Made by a program: the position numbers and the translations under genes. A DNA stretch of 62,533 bases. Source: Anaerolineae bacterium (GTDB lineage: Bacteria > Chloroflexota > Anaerolineae > Aggregatilineales > Phototrophicaceae). Location of the stretch: assembly GCA_025454525.1 (NCBI GenBank), contig JALOOG010000055.1:1-62533 (forward strand), written 5' to 3'. This document shows positions 26,195-33,595 of the stretch, one piece after another. Position 1 is the first letter of the stretch. Each line of letters opens with the position of its first letter. The notes beneath the pieces were generated by a model. It did not search any database. It saw nothing but the letters and a program-made list of their open reading frames with translations, and had not been told where the DNA came from.

Positions 26195-26944
26195 ATGACG
26201 CGAACCCTTCGACGTAACCCTTACCGCCGCCGTATTCCCGCTTGGCTTATGGGATGCGGGGCGTTATTGCTCTTTTTAACTGTGCTATGCGGACTCGGCA
26301 CGCTGTTACTATTGCCACGCATCGGCGAGATCGGCGCACGCTTAGCGGGACTCGAACCCGCCGGCCGCACTGAGGATGCGTTTCCTGCTGGCACACCGAT
26401 CCCCGATGTTGTGGTACAAAATCCGGTGATACCGGATCGGGTGGAGATCGATCCCGGTAACGCCGGCCGGCCCTTGAGTCTTGATCCCCGCGCCTTGAGT
26501 GGCAATGTCGCGATCGGGCAAGACCTCGCTGGCGCATCATTGGGACGCGCTACGTTTAGCGAAACTGACCTCCTCAACCTATGCCTCACCGAGTTAGTCA
26601 TCTGCGGCGCGGGTGACGGACGCATCCGTAACGCCAATATCGATCTGCGCCCCGGTGGGGCGGTGATCAACGCCGATTTTTACATCCCACAATTGGCAAC
26701 TTGGCAATCCGGCGGATTGGTCTTGCGCTTAGACAGCCGAAGCGCACGCTTTACAATTATAGGAGTCGATCTTGGCGGCACTTTGTATCAAGCTCCACCC
26801 GGTCAACTTCAAGATACTGTAAACGAGGTGACTCAACGCGGCAATCAATTTTTACGCGATTTGAGCATCCGCGCCGGAGGTGAGACCTTACAATTAGCCG
26901 AAGTCTATGCCGACGACACCACTTTAACTTTAATTTTGAGGTAA
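26195..26944 (+). CDS. Membrane-anchored protein of unknown function
   Basis: A 249-aa protein. A very basic N terminus (TRTLRRNPYRRRIP) precedes one membrane helix (about 17-44), which is a typical type II anchor. The outer domain has beta-strand-rich sequence with LSGNVAIGQDLAGASLGRATFSE and ends LAEVYADDTTLTLILR. The DDT-LTL end resembles LmeA/DUF2993-like lipid-binding folds (weak inference). A near-perfect AAAGGA sits 6 nt before ATG. It is first of three plus-strand genes spaced 4 bp or overlapping. I do not recognise the family with confidence. Confidence 0.65.
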   Translation: MTRTLRRNPYRRRIPAWLMGCGALLLFLTVLCGLGTLLLLPRIGEIGARLAGLEPAGRTEDAFPAGTPIPDVVVQNPVIPDRVEIDPGNAGRPLSLDPRALSGNVAIGQDLAGASLGRATFSETDLLNLCLTELVICGAGDGRIRNANIDLRPGGAVINADFYIPQLATWQSGGLVLRLDSRSARFTIIGVDLGGTLYQAPPGQLQDTVNEVTQRGNQFLRDLSIRAGGETLQLAEVYADDTTLTLILR

Positions 26945-26948
26945 CGCG

Positions 26949-27308
26949 ATGACAGATCGTTTTTCGACCGCCGATTGGCAAAAACTGAAAGATGAGATGC
27001 GCGCCATCTTGATCGGAGTCGCTCGCCTAAAGACCACTATCACCTACTCTGAATTGGCCGCCGAGCTAACCATCGCTCATGTACATCATCGCGCCCCTTA
27101 CTTTCATAAACTGCTCCGCGAATTATGCGACGATGAGGAGGCCTCAGGCCGTCCCCCATTAGCCGCACTCGTCGTCCGCAAAGACACCGGTATTTGTGGC
27201 GCGGGTTATTTTGCCGATCTCCCAGTGATTGAAGGAGAGATCGCCGATCCGATTGCTTATTGGCGCGCTGATTTTGAGCGTATTTGCGCTTACTGGGAGA
27301 GACAATGA
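26949..27308 (+). CDS. Conserved hypothetical protein (119 aa)
   Basis: A small soluble protein with an alpha-helical N terminus (KLKDEMRAILIGVARLKTTI), then TYSELAAEL and RPPLAALVVRKDTGICGAGYF. The latter reads like a strand-turn with a possible active Cys. The TYSELAA segment faintly recalls the O6-methylguanine transferase fold, but the PCHR active site is absent, so I do not call it that. It starts 4 bp after the upstream stop and overlaps the reductase start by ATGA, so it is co-expressed with its neighbours. Confidence 0.65.
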   Translation: MTDRFSTADWQKLKDEMRAILIGVARLKTTITYSELAAELTIAHVHHRAPYFHKLLRELCDDEEASGRPPLAALVVRKDTGICGAGYFADLPVIEGEIADPIAYWRADFERICAYWERQ

Positions 27309-28141
27309 AAATTTTGATCATCGGGGCCGGCGGCCGCTTAGGGAGCAGTCTACACACTTATCTGCCCGATGCGATCGGACTGGACATCGCCGATTGTGAC
27401 ATCACCGACTTTAACGCAGTGCGCGCTTGTGTACACCAATATCAACCGAACCTTGTCATTCAAACCGCCGCTTGGACAGACGTTGATGGGTGCGCCCGTG
27501 AACCTGAAAAAGCGATCGCGATCAATGGTTTCGGCACGCAACACATCGCCCTAGCAACCGCGGCGATCGGGGCAGCGCATCTCTATGTCAGCACGAATGA
27601 GGTGTTTGACGGACGCGCCCGCCGCCCTTATTACGAATATGATCAAACCAATCCGATCAACGCCTACGGTTACAGCAAAGTGGTCGGGGAACGCGCTCTG
27701 ATGAGCTTGAACCCGCGTCATTATATTGTGCGTACCGCCTGGTTATTCGCCCATGGCGGGAAAAACTTCATCCAGACGATCCTCAATGCGGCCGCAGCCG
27801 GAAAAACCTTGCGCGTGGTCACAGATGAGATCGCCAATCCCACTTATAATGAAGACCTCGCGCTGATCATCACGCAATTGATCACCACCGAGCGTTATGG
27901 CCTTTACCATTTCACCAATCATGGGACGTGTTCGCGCTATGCTTTTGCGCGTTATGCGTTAGATCGGGCGGGTCATACTGAAACGCCGATCACCCCGATC
28001 AGTCGTCAAGAATGGCAACGCCCCTCAACACCGCCCGCCTATTCTAGCTTGGCTAATCTTGCTGGAAACCAGATCGGCCTCACTTTGCGTCCATGGCGAG
28101 AAGCGGTGGACGCATTTTTAACCAAAGAGGGGTTGATTTAA
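27305..28141 (+). CDS. RmlD-like dTDP-4-dehydrorhamnose reductase family protein
   Basis: About 278 aa. It starts with the Rossmann motif MKILIIGAGGRLGSSL, followed by VIQTAAWTDVDGCAREPEKA, which is a hallmark of RmlD. The active-site motif YGYSKVVGE (Tyr-x3-Lys) is present and VRTAWLFAHGGKNF follows. In the family it reduces dTDP-4-keto-rhamnose, but no rmlABC genes are nearby, so a related NDP-sugar or SAM-synthetase-subunit-like role is possible. ATG 27305 overlaps the upstream TGA. A hairpin follows at the stop. Confidence 0.82.
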   Translation: MKILIIGAGGRLGSSLHTYLPDAIGLDIADCDITDFNAVRACVHQYQPNLVIQTAAWTDVDGCAREPEKAIAINGFGTQHIALATAAIGAAHLYVSTNEVFDGRARRPYYEYDQTNPINAYGYSKVVGERALMSLNPRHYIVRTAWLFAHGGKNFIQTILNAAAAGKTLRVVTDEIANPTYNEDLALIITQLITTERYGLYHFTNHGTCSRYAFARYALDRAGHTETPITPISRQEWQRPSTPPAYSSLANLAGNQIGLTLRPWREAVDAFLTKEGLI

Positions 28142-28151
28142 CCCAACCCCT
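28128..28151. terminator. Hairpin between convergent genes
   Basis: AGGGGTTG (28128-28135) pairs with CAACCCCT (28144-28151) across the stop codon at 28139-28141. The T tract is short. Confidence 0.45.
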
Positions 28152-28158
28152 TGATTAT

Positions 28159-29211
28159 CTACGATTGTCCCGTGAGCCGATCAAGCGCTTCTTGGGCGGG
28201 GGTGAAATTCGGGTTAAAAGCGATCGCGCCGCGATAGTTATCAATGGCGCGGTCAATTTCCCCTAGCCCTTCACGCGCTACTCCCGCGTAATAGAACGTT
28301 TCTTCCACATAATGCCCACCCCCGTCATTCAGGTTTTGTTGGGCTAAGGCGATCACATCGGAATAACGTTCGACCGCGTTATACGCTTCCAGTGGGCCGA
28401 ATTGATACCACAACATCCGCCACGGTAAACCCAAATTACGCGCTTGATCATAAGCAGTGGCCGCTTCGGCATACATGCCAAGTCCGACAAAGTTGGTTCC
28501 CATATTGAACCAAGCAAACGCATCAGTCGGATCCGCGACCGCTTCCTCACGCGCCAATTCTAAGGCGTTGATGTAATTTTGCCGTTCATCCGCGTCGGTA
28601 TCCAACAATTGCAGCAATTCCGGCTCACGTCCGCTTTCGTACAAGACGATATAAGCATAGTTAAAGTGTTGCCAAAACGTCAGGATGTGTTCGTAAGAGT
28701 AATTCTGATTTTCACCCAGATAGCTATCGTTCGTAATGATCACATTCACGCTGTCATCATAGCCTTTTGCGAACAGATAATGCCCCATCCAACCAAGTCG
28801 ATCCGGTTCAGGGTCATAACCCGCTTCAATGATCACCGGAAAATTATTCGCGATCAAGGTTTTGAGCAACGTCAAATCGCCGCCATAGCGTTTGAGTGCA
28901 AATACGGGCAATTCGGGGATCTCGTTATTGACAAATTCCACCATTTGCCACGGGCTAACATTTTTATCCTCACGATTCGGCTTAAGCCACTCCGCCGCCC
29001 GCCCTTGATCATCCGAATAACCGAAATAGGTGAGCGCGCTAGTCAAAGTAGCGGGGCCACAATTGTTCCACCATTGCGCTTCCCACCGGACATTTTGCAG
29101 TTGATAATAGGTGGGCAGTGGTTCAGCGGTCGCTTCCGGTGTCACATCTTGCGCCCAAATTCCCATGGTAATCAGCAGCAAGAGTGCTGCCATGAATGCA
29201 CGTTTAAACAT
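28159..29211 (-). CDS. Secreted C39-like cysteine peptidase with TPR tail
   Basis: About 350 aa with a signal peptide (AFMAALLLLITMGIWAQ). The papain-like C39_2 domain (about 40-205) has Cys in NNCGPATLTSAL, His in GHYLFAKGY and Asn/Asp in ITNDSYLG. The C-terminal half (about 225-345) is built of TPR helices (AFAWFNMGTNFVGLGMYAEA, AIDNYRGAIAFNPNFTPAQE). The start is uncertain: AAAGGA lies only 1 nt before ATG 29211, and TTG 29226 is an alternative. It is extracytoplasmic and its substrate is unknown. It is divergent from the first TPR gene of the AT-rich island. No transporter domain is fused, so it is not a bacteriocin exporter. Confidence 0.8.
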   Translation of the reverse strand: MFKRAFMAALLLLITMGIWAQDVTPEATAEPLPTYYQLQNVRWEAQWWNNCGPATLTSALTYFGYSDDQGRAAEWLKPNREDKNVSPWQMVEFVNNEIPELPVFALKRYGGDLTLLKTLIANNFPVIIEAGYDPEPDRLGWMGHYLFAKGYDDSVNVIITNDSYLGENQNYSYEHILTFWQHFNYAYIVLYESGREPELLQLLDTDADERQNYINALELAREEAVADPTDAFAWFNMGTNFVGLGMYAEAATAYDQARNLGLPWRMLWYQFGPLEAYNAVERYSDVIALAQQNLNDGGGHYVEETFYYAGVAREGLGEIDRAIDNYRGAIAFNPNFTPAQEALDRLTGQS

Positions 29212-29444
29212 ATCCTTTAACCCCAATCTGATTCACCAACTTCTAGCATTATATATCAACGCCGCGCTGTCAATCCCATCGCTTTACCGACGATTACCCT
29301 ACGCTTGCGTTTTCTAATGAAATTGTGTTATTTTAATCGTTTTCGGTTCTTTATGGAAAACAGTTGCATCTTATCTGTTTCATCGTATCATTAATTTATA
29401 AGCGTGGTTTTTTGCTATATACCCAGTCTTAACAAGGAGCAGTT

Positions 29445-30593
29445 ATGAACAAGGCATTGGTCTGGTTAAAAGAGTTGGACGTACATCACAATGATGCGGC
29501 ATGGTTTAACGGTGTAGCAGACGAGATTTATGTAGACACCAACAAAGGATTAAACCAATACGGACGCAAAGACCATTTTACGGAGCTTTTAATTTCGATT
29601 GAGACGTTGATCCCCACACAAATTGATCTAAAACGGTGGTGCGATCTGATGTTCAAGGCGGTTTCAGAGACGATTAAATCCAAGAATATCGCCTTACGTT
29701 GTCAGATTATGATCAGCGCAGGCAACATCTATCGGCTTTTTGGGGATGCGGATCAAGCGGAGCGCCTTTATATCCAAGCGATCCAATTGGCGCATCAGCA
29801 TCAAGTCCATCTCAAAGTCATTCAAGGCTATGCTGGGTTGCTCACCTTAACACAATATCACACCAGCGCCCATATCCAATATGAAGATTTTCCACATCTC
29901 TTGGTTTATCATCGTGAATTACGTGACCCGAATACATCGGCCGATCTCTACTTGGCTATAGCCAATGCGTGCAGACAGTGGGGACGTTTTCAGGTAGCGC
30001 TTGATTATGCTCAAATGGCGTTCGCTTATTGGTCAAATCAAGGAAATGCGCTGCAAGTGGCACGGGCGGCCAAGATCATCGGCGAGTGTCATCTTCGGCG
30101 TGAGACGGTTTTCGGGTATGATGAAGCTGAACGTTGGATTAACATTGCCGCCAGAAACTTTGAAAAAACCTCCTATATCTGGCAATACGGCGAAATATCC
30201 CACTTGCGCGGTAGTTTAGCGTTTTACCGCCAAGAATACGACAAAGCCATTGAACACCTGAAAATAGGCATTGCTCACTCTAAAAAATTAGGGAACATCT
30301 ACCTTTCCGGTATCTTGCATCATACCTTAACTTGCGTTTTAGTGATGCAAAAAGAGTATAGTCAAGCAACGGAAACACTGGAGCAAGCTGTCTCTTACTT
30401 TCGTGAGTCCAATAGCTCATTCCAAATTTTACATACCCAACACAGTCGTGCGTGTATTGCGTTAGGTCTTGGAAATCAAGAAACCGCTGAGACGATTGTG
30501 AAAGAGGCATTAAAAGAAATCGGTGAGTTAAAAGATATTGGTCAACAGCAGTTTCTAGAGAAGAAATTTCGAGATTTGATAAACAACACCTAA
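29445..30593 (+). CDS. TPR protein 1, Rap-sized, possible peptide receptor
   Basis: A 382-aa soluble, all-helical protein. An N-terminal helical region of about 85 residues (conserved W...L...WF motif) precedes six to seven TPR-type helix pairs (ADLYLAIANACRQWGRFQVA, YIWQYGEISHLRGSLAFYRQ, DKAIEHLKIGIAHSKKLGNI). It has no signal peptide, membrane helix or visible helix-turn-helix. Length and layout match Rap-type RRNPP receptors, but homology is not shown. It is clearly paralogous to the genes at 32199 and 33596. AAGGAG precedes the ATG. It ends in a perfect bidirectional terminator shared with the convergent mini-gene A. Sequence around it is visibly AT-richer than the rest of the window. Confidence 0.7.
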   Translation: MNKALVWLKELDVHHNDAAWFNGVADEIYVDTNKGLNQYGRKDHFTELLISIETLIPTQIDLKRWCDLMFKAVSETIKSKNIALRCQIMISAGNIYRLFGDADQAERLYIQAIQLAHQHQVHLKVIQGYAGLLTLTQYHTSAHIQYEDFPHLLVYHRELRDPNTSADLYLAIANACRQWGRFQVALDYAQMAFAYWSNQGNALQVARAAKIIGECHLRRETVFGYDEAERWINIAARNFEKTSYIWQYGEISHLRGSLAFYRQEYDKAIEHLKIGIAHSKKLGNIYLSGILHHTLTCVLVMQKEYSQATETLEQAVSYFRESNSSFQILHTQHSRACIALGLGNQETAETIVKEALKEIGELKDIGQQQFLEKKFRDLINNT

Positions 30594-30608
30594 CAGAAAT
30601 CATAATTT

Positions 30609-30647
30609 AAACACAAATGCCTGTCATATGACAGGCGTTTGTGTTTT
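30609..30647. terminator. Bidirectional terminator between TPR gene 1 and mini-gene A
   Basis: An 18-bp stem (30609-30626 with 30629-30646, containing TGCCTGTCA/TGACAGGCG) has T or A tracts on both sides. It starts 22 nt after the stop of mini-gene A. Confidence 0.9.
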
Positions 30648-30668
30648 AGTAACTTTTATTGTTTTTAA

Positions 30669-30698
30669 TCAGTAAGGGCCGATGGGCGGGAATGGCAT
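30669..30698 (-). CDS. Mini-gene A: 9-residue peptide MPFPPIGPY
   Basis: ATG at 30696-30698 (minus) has Shine-Dalgarno GAAAGGA (30706-30713) 8 nt upstream. The frame is ATG, eight codons and TGA, giving MPFPPIGPY, with a terminator 22 nt later. Mini-genes B, C and D have the same organisation, and A-C have a co-linear upstream region. A peptide this short without a signal sequence would be made in its final size. A role as an intracellular or secreted signal for the neighbouring TPR proteins is inferred, by analogy with leaderless peptides of RRNPP-type systems. Confidence 0.6.
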   Translation of the reverse strand: MPFPPIGPY

Positions 30699-30705
30699 AC
30701 CACAA

Positions 30706-30845
30706 TTCCTTTCAAAAATTCATCTGCTGATATTCCAAGTATCGCAAATGAGCGTATTTGACCGATATTTGAACAGACAATTAATAGTCTTTAGCCAAAC
30801 TATATGAAGTCAGTTATAACCCTTAATTCTGACATACGTCAATTT
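30706..30845 (-). promoter_or_regulatory. Conserved upstream region of mini-gene A
   Basis: On the minus strand this region has TTTGCGATACT (extended -10-like, about 45 nt before ATG), a block read on plus as TTAATAGTCTTTAGC (from 30781), and GACATACGTC (30831-30840) with the dyad TGAC..GTCA. GACAT lies 133 bp upstream of the ATG. The same blocks are at 132 bp in units B and C. Confidence 0.55.
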
Positions 30846-31024
30846 CAGAACTAAGAAAAATAATATATAACAAATATTTAAAATATCGTTTTGGTTTAAC
30901 ACAAGGCGTTTTAGTAAAAAACTCAAGTTAAATTCCAAGATTGGCCAAAATATGAGGAGATTAGAGGAAATCTAAATGTGTAGATCTTGTTTAAGCAGCT
31001 AAAAGTTTTTGAAGATGTGTAATT

Positions 31025-31056
31025 AAAAGATGCCTATTACAAAATAGACATCTTTA
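31025..31056 (-). terminator. Terminator of mini-gene B
   Basis: AAAGATGCCTATT (31026-31038) pairs with AATAGACATCTTT (31043-31055), with a T tract on the minus strand. It lies 22 nt after the peptide stop. Confidence 0.8.
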
Positions 31057-31077
31057 ACATTTAAAAAATTATCTTTA

Positions 31078-31110
31078 TCAATATGGCCCGATAGGTGGTA
31101 CAATGATCAT
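31078..31110 (-). CDS. Mini-gene B: 10-residue peptide MIIVPPIGPY
   Basis: ATG at 31108-31110 (minus) follows AAAGGA by 7 nt. Ten codons then TGA (31078-31080) give MIIVPPIGPY. It shares PPIGPY with peptide A although the codons differ (ATC-GGG-CCA-TAT against ATC-GGC-CCT-TAC). Synonymous differences with an identical product suggest selection on the peptide. It is flanked by its own conserved upstream region and terminator. Confidence 0.62.
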   Translation of the reverse strand: MIIVPPIGPY

Positions 31111-31117
31111 GATCTCA

Positions 31118-31250
31118 TCCTTTCAATAACTACATAGTTGATGTTTTTAGTATTTCAAATCAACACAAAGTCTTAGAGTTTTGACGGGCATTTAATAGTT
31201 TTTCAGCATTCTACACACAGCCAATGACAGGGTTTATTGTCGACATGATA
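31118..31250 (-). promoter_or_regulatory. Conserved upstream region of mini-gene B
   Basis: On the minus strand: GATTTGAAATACT (TG-A-AATACT, extended -10-like), then ACATCAAC and TTGAAAGGA before the ATG. On plus, TTAATAGTTTTTCAGC begins at 31192 (82 bp from ATG) and GACAT at 31242 (132 bp). The spacing is identical to unit C and within 1 bp of unit A. Confidence 0.55.
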
Positions 31251-31374
31251 GTAAACCAAAAATACCCAAAATTAATGTGAAGGCTTAAATGGATATTTTT
31301 ACTTATCCTGTTCAATACGAATTAGTAGGGGAGCGATTTAAGCAATGCGTGGATTTACTACATAGAAAAGATGC

Positions 31375-31405
31375 AAAAAAACGCCTACTAAAAATAGGTG
31401 TTTTT
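31375..31405 (-). terminator. Terminator of mini-gene C
   Basis: AAAAACGCCTA (31377-31387) pairs with TAGGTGTTTTT (31395-31405), 21 nt after the peptide frame's stop on the minus strand. Confidence 0.75.
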
Positions 31406-31425
31406 CGTGGTGATTAAAACGCTGA

Positions 31426-31459
31426 TCAGAATGGTCCAATAGGTGGAACTAATAACCAT
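31426..31459 (-). pseudogene. Mini-gene C: frameshifted VPPIGPF peptide
   Basis: AAAGGA lies 7 nt before ATG (31457-31459, minus), exactly as in unit B. One extra base after three codons moves the conserved VPPIGPF-stop (ending 31426) out of frame with the ATG. Read in the ATG frame, the product would be a 23-residue MVISSTYWTILI... that runs through the terminator. It is either a decayed copy or a diverged variant. A sequencing error is possible. Confidence 0.5.
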
Positions 31460-31466
31460 GACGTTA

Positions 31467-31600
31467 TCCTTTCAGAAGCTCATCTGTTGATGTGTTCACC
31501 ATTGCAAATTATCAATTCAGTTTGATGCTTTAAACGGCTACTAACCGCGTTTTAGCATCCTATGTTTAGTCAATCAATACCCTTAATTTGGACATAAACA
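31467..31600 (-). promoter_or_regulatory. Conserved upstream region of mini-gene C
   Basis: Shows the same blocks as A and B: AATTTGCAATGGT at the -10 position, CACATCAACAGATGA, CTTCTGAAAGGA, and on plus CCCTTAATTTGGACAT, with GACAT at 31591 (132 bp from ATG). The CCCTTAATT..GACATA string is nearly identical in unit A. Confidence 0.5.
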
Positions 31601-31756
31601 AGTTTTGTATTACTCAGATTTAAGTAATTCTTCTTGGGTTTTGTGTGATCCTTGTGATGCAACTTGGCTAAATGGGCATATTTTGGGCGTATACCCCTTT
31701 ATAACTTGCCATTGATGATTGTTAGAGTAAGTAATCGTGTCAAAACACATCGGTGA

Positions 31757-31945
31757 AAACACGAAACATGGGTTACGACTTTTCCGCTCATGAGTGCTAT
31801 ACTTTATCTAAGATGACTCGTATTTTTAAGGAGGGGGTGATGAACGATAAAGCGTGCTTACGCCTGATTTTTTGCCTTCTCATCGTTGATCTTACCGTCA
31901 AGCTTATGATGCGACCGCCGAAAATTTTTCGTTTGACCGTTGTTC
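31757..31945 (+). repeat. Dispersed ~200-bp element, copy 3
   Basis: The core TTACGACTTTTCCGCTCAT is at 31773-31791, TG-C-TATACT at 31795-31803, AAGGAGG before ATG 31840, and the 3' block GATCTTACCGTCAAGCT to GCCGAAAATTTTTCG at about 31888-31931. It is the most diverged copy. It lies about 250 bp upstream of, and on the same strand as, TPR gene 2. The arms of the dyad changed together (CATG...CATG), which keeps partial pairing. Confidence 0.65.
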
Positions 31946-31962
31946 GATCATCTCGTGATTGA
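31840..31962 (+). CDS. Small ORF of element copy 3 (40 codons)
   Basis: Strong Shine-Dalgarno AAGGAGG about 6 nt before ATG 31840. The product has a hydrophobic start (CLRLIFCLLIVDLTVKLMM) and a basic end, so it could be membrane-active. The peptide conserved with copy 1 (here SYRQAYDATAENF) lies in another frame of the same DNA, so this frame is not homologous at protein level. It may be a shifted pseudogene or a meaningless frame. Confidence 0.25.
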   Translation: MNDKACLRLIFCLLIVDLTVKLMMRPPKIFRLTVVRSSRD

Positions 31963-32198
31963 ACACAGGTTGACACCATTGTCCTATGGCGATCTACGCG
32001 CTGTTTGCATACACTATATTTTGCTCTAAAATATAGGCAGTAAATGGGCGTGATTGCCTTAAAACATCATTTAAATCCGCTTTAAACTATGAGCTTTTGA
32101 AAAGGGTAAGTTGTATCTATTGACTTAGATGTGGTAAAACAATACAGTATTGCCCATACTATCAGACAGATTAAAATCCATGAACTCCAGAGGTGCTT

Positions 32199-33374
32199 AT
32201 GAACAACGCAAAAACATGGATCCAAACTCTACGCCAACGTCCGTTTGATCTACCATGGTTTCATACAATTGCTCCAGAATTGTATCGTGATATTGAAGCG
32301 GGTTTAAAAGAGCGAAAAAAACGAGAAGGATTTATAGAAGTTTTAATTGAAAGTGAACGTTATCTCCCAACACAAACCCAATTTGAACCTTGGCGCATCC
32401 TCTTAAATCAAGCCACCGAGATCGCCTCTCGTATTCCCAATATCCCACTACGTTGTCAAACGCTGCTCTCATACGCAAATTTTCTTTCGGCGTTTTCAAA
32501 AGTAGACCTTGCTGAATCCCTTTATGAACAAAGTATTGACTTGGCTTATACCCATGATCTCCAGATCGAATTGATCCGGGCTTATATTGGCCTGATGTTT
32601 TTAAATCGTCATCGTCCGGTCAAACGTATCGCCCCTCAAGACATTATCGAAATCATCACTTACCGCTGTAATTTGCGCGATCCTAAACTTAGCACACGTT
32701 TGTATCAGGCCGTCGCCTACGCTTTACGCTTTAACGGAGATACTGAACAATCGTTGAACTACGCTTACATCGCCTTCATTTTTTGGAAAAGGTTAGAATC
32801 TCCCTTAGAAATTGCGCGCTCCGCACAAGCTATCGCTGAAACTTATCTAACTCAAGGCAACACCGAAGCATCAGATACTTGGTTCGCTCTCAGTGGCGTT
32901 TACTTCCTACAATGTGAATATCGTTGGCAGTATGGTGAGGTATTATTACAACGCGGTAAAATCGCTTACGATCAAGAGGATTATAACAAATCTGCGGAAA
33001 TGTATGGCTTTGCCCTCACCGAATATCTGCAATTAGACGATTATTTTAAACAGGCCGAAACCTATCATCGGATCGCTGAAGCGCTCATGATGTTAGGGCA
33101 ATTTGATCAAGCCGAAAAGCATCTTAACACCGCGGATCAGTCCATGCGCGTTTTAAATAACCGTATTCAAGAGTTATATATCTACTACACGCGCTCACTC
33201 CTAACGATTAAACGTAATGATCAAGCATCGGCGCTCGAAATGGTGGAAGAAGGATTACAACGCAGCCGTAGGCTTTTGAAAGAGGATTACAAACAACATC
33301 TTACGCAACTTTTTGAAACCCTCCAACAGCAACTACAACTAACCGATTCTTCAACACCTCAACTTATGGATTGA
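32199..33374 (+). CDS. TPR protein 2, Rap-sized, possible peptide receptor
   Basis: A 391-aa soluble TPR protein, paralogous to the genes at 29445 and 33596. The N terminus NNAKTWIQTLRQRPFDLPWF followed by APELYRDIEAGLKERKK matches TPR protein 3. Helix pairs continue through STRLYQAVAYALRFNGDTEQ, WQYGEVLLQRGKIAYDQEDY and AEKHLNTADQSMRVLNNRIQ. I prefer ATG 32199 over GTG 32193, based on AGAGG spacing and alignment with the paralogues. There is no DNA-binding motif. It follows element copy 3 and mini-gene C. If the peptide hypothesis is right, it is one of three receptors with different specificities. Confidence 0.7.
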   Translation: MNNAKTWIQTLRQRPFDLPWFHTIAPELYRDIEAGLKERKKREGFIEVLIESERYLPTQTQFEPWRILLNQATEIASRIPNIPLRCQTLLSYANFLSAFSKVDLAESLYEQSIDLAYTHDLQIELIRAYIGLMFLNRHRPVKRIAPQDIIEIITYRCNLRDPKLSTRLYQAVAYALRFNGDTEQSLNYAYIAFIFWKRLESPLEIARSAQAIAETYLTQGNTEASDTWFALSGVYFLQCEYRWQYGEVLLQRGKIAYDQEDYNKSAEMYGFALTEYLQLDDYFKQAETYHRIAEALMMLGQFDQAEKHLNTADQSMRVLNNRIQELYIYYTRSLLTIKRNDQASALEMVEEGLQRSRRLLKEDYKQHLTQLFETLQQQLQLTDSSTPQLMD

Positions 33375-33408
33375 CCAGAAAGGACAAAAAGGCACTTTAA
33401 GAGCGGGT

Positions 33409-33428
33409 AAAGCAAAAAATGCTTTTTT
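33409..33428 (+). terminator. Terminator of TPR gene 2
   Basis: AAAGCA (33409-33414) and TGCTTT (33420-33425) form a short stem followed by a T run. The remaining gap to 33595 is AT-rich and holds only an 8-bp stem at 33488-33517 of unknown meaning. No mini-gene unit is seen there. Confidence 0.6.
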
Positions 33429-33595
33429 AAATAAAATTTAAACAAGCTTGATGAATGCACTTTTTAAGTTTGAGATGCTCAAAATGTGAAATTAGTAGCT
33501 TAAACCGAGCTAATTTCAAAAAAAAGTTGCGTTAACAAGAACATCTATGATATTCTTAGTCTATTGTGAACTATGCTTTTTCGGAGAAAACAACC

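Noticed and set aside
26949-27308. O6-methylguanine-DNA methyltransferase-like assignment
   Set aside because: The PCHR active-site motif is absent. Only a short TYSELAA resemblance exists.
30976-31002. Plus-strand 8-codon ORF MCRSCLSS with AGAGGA upstream
   Set aside because: No second copy, no terminator and no conserved promoter, unlike the four minus-strand mini-genes.
31289-31417. 42-codon plus-strand ORF starting MDIFTYPVQYELVGERF with a modest Shine-Dalgarno
   Set aside because: It runs through the terminator hairpin of mini-gene C, is a single instance and has no recognisable family. It could be a gene remnant.
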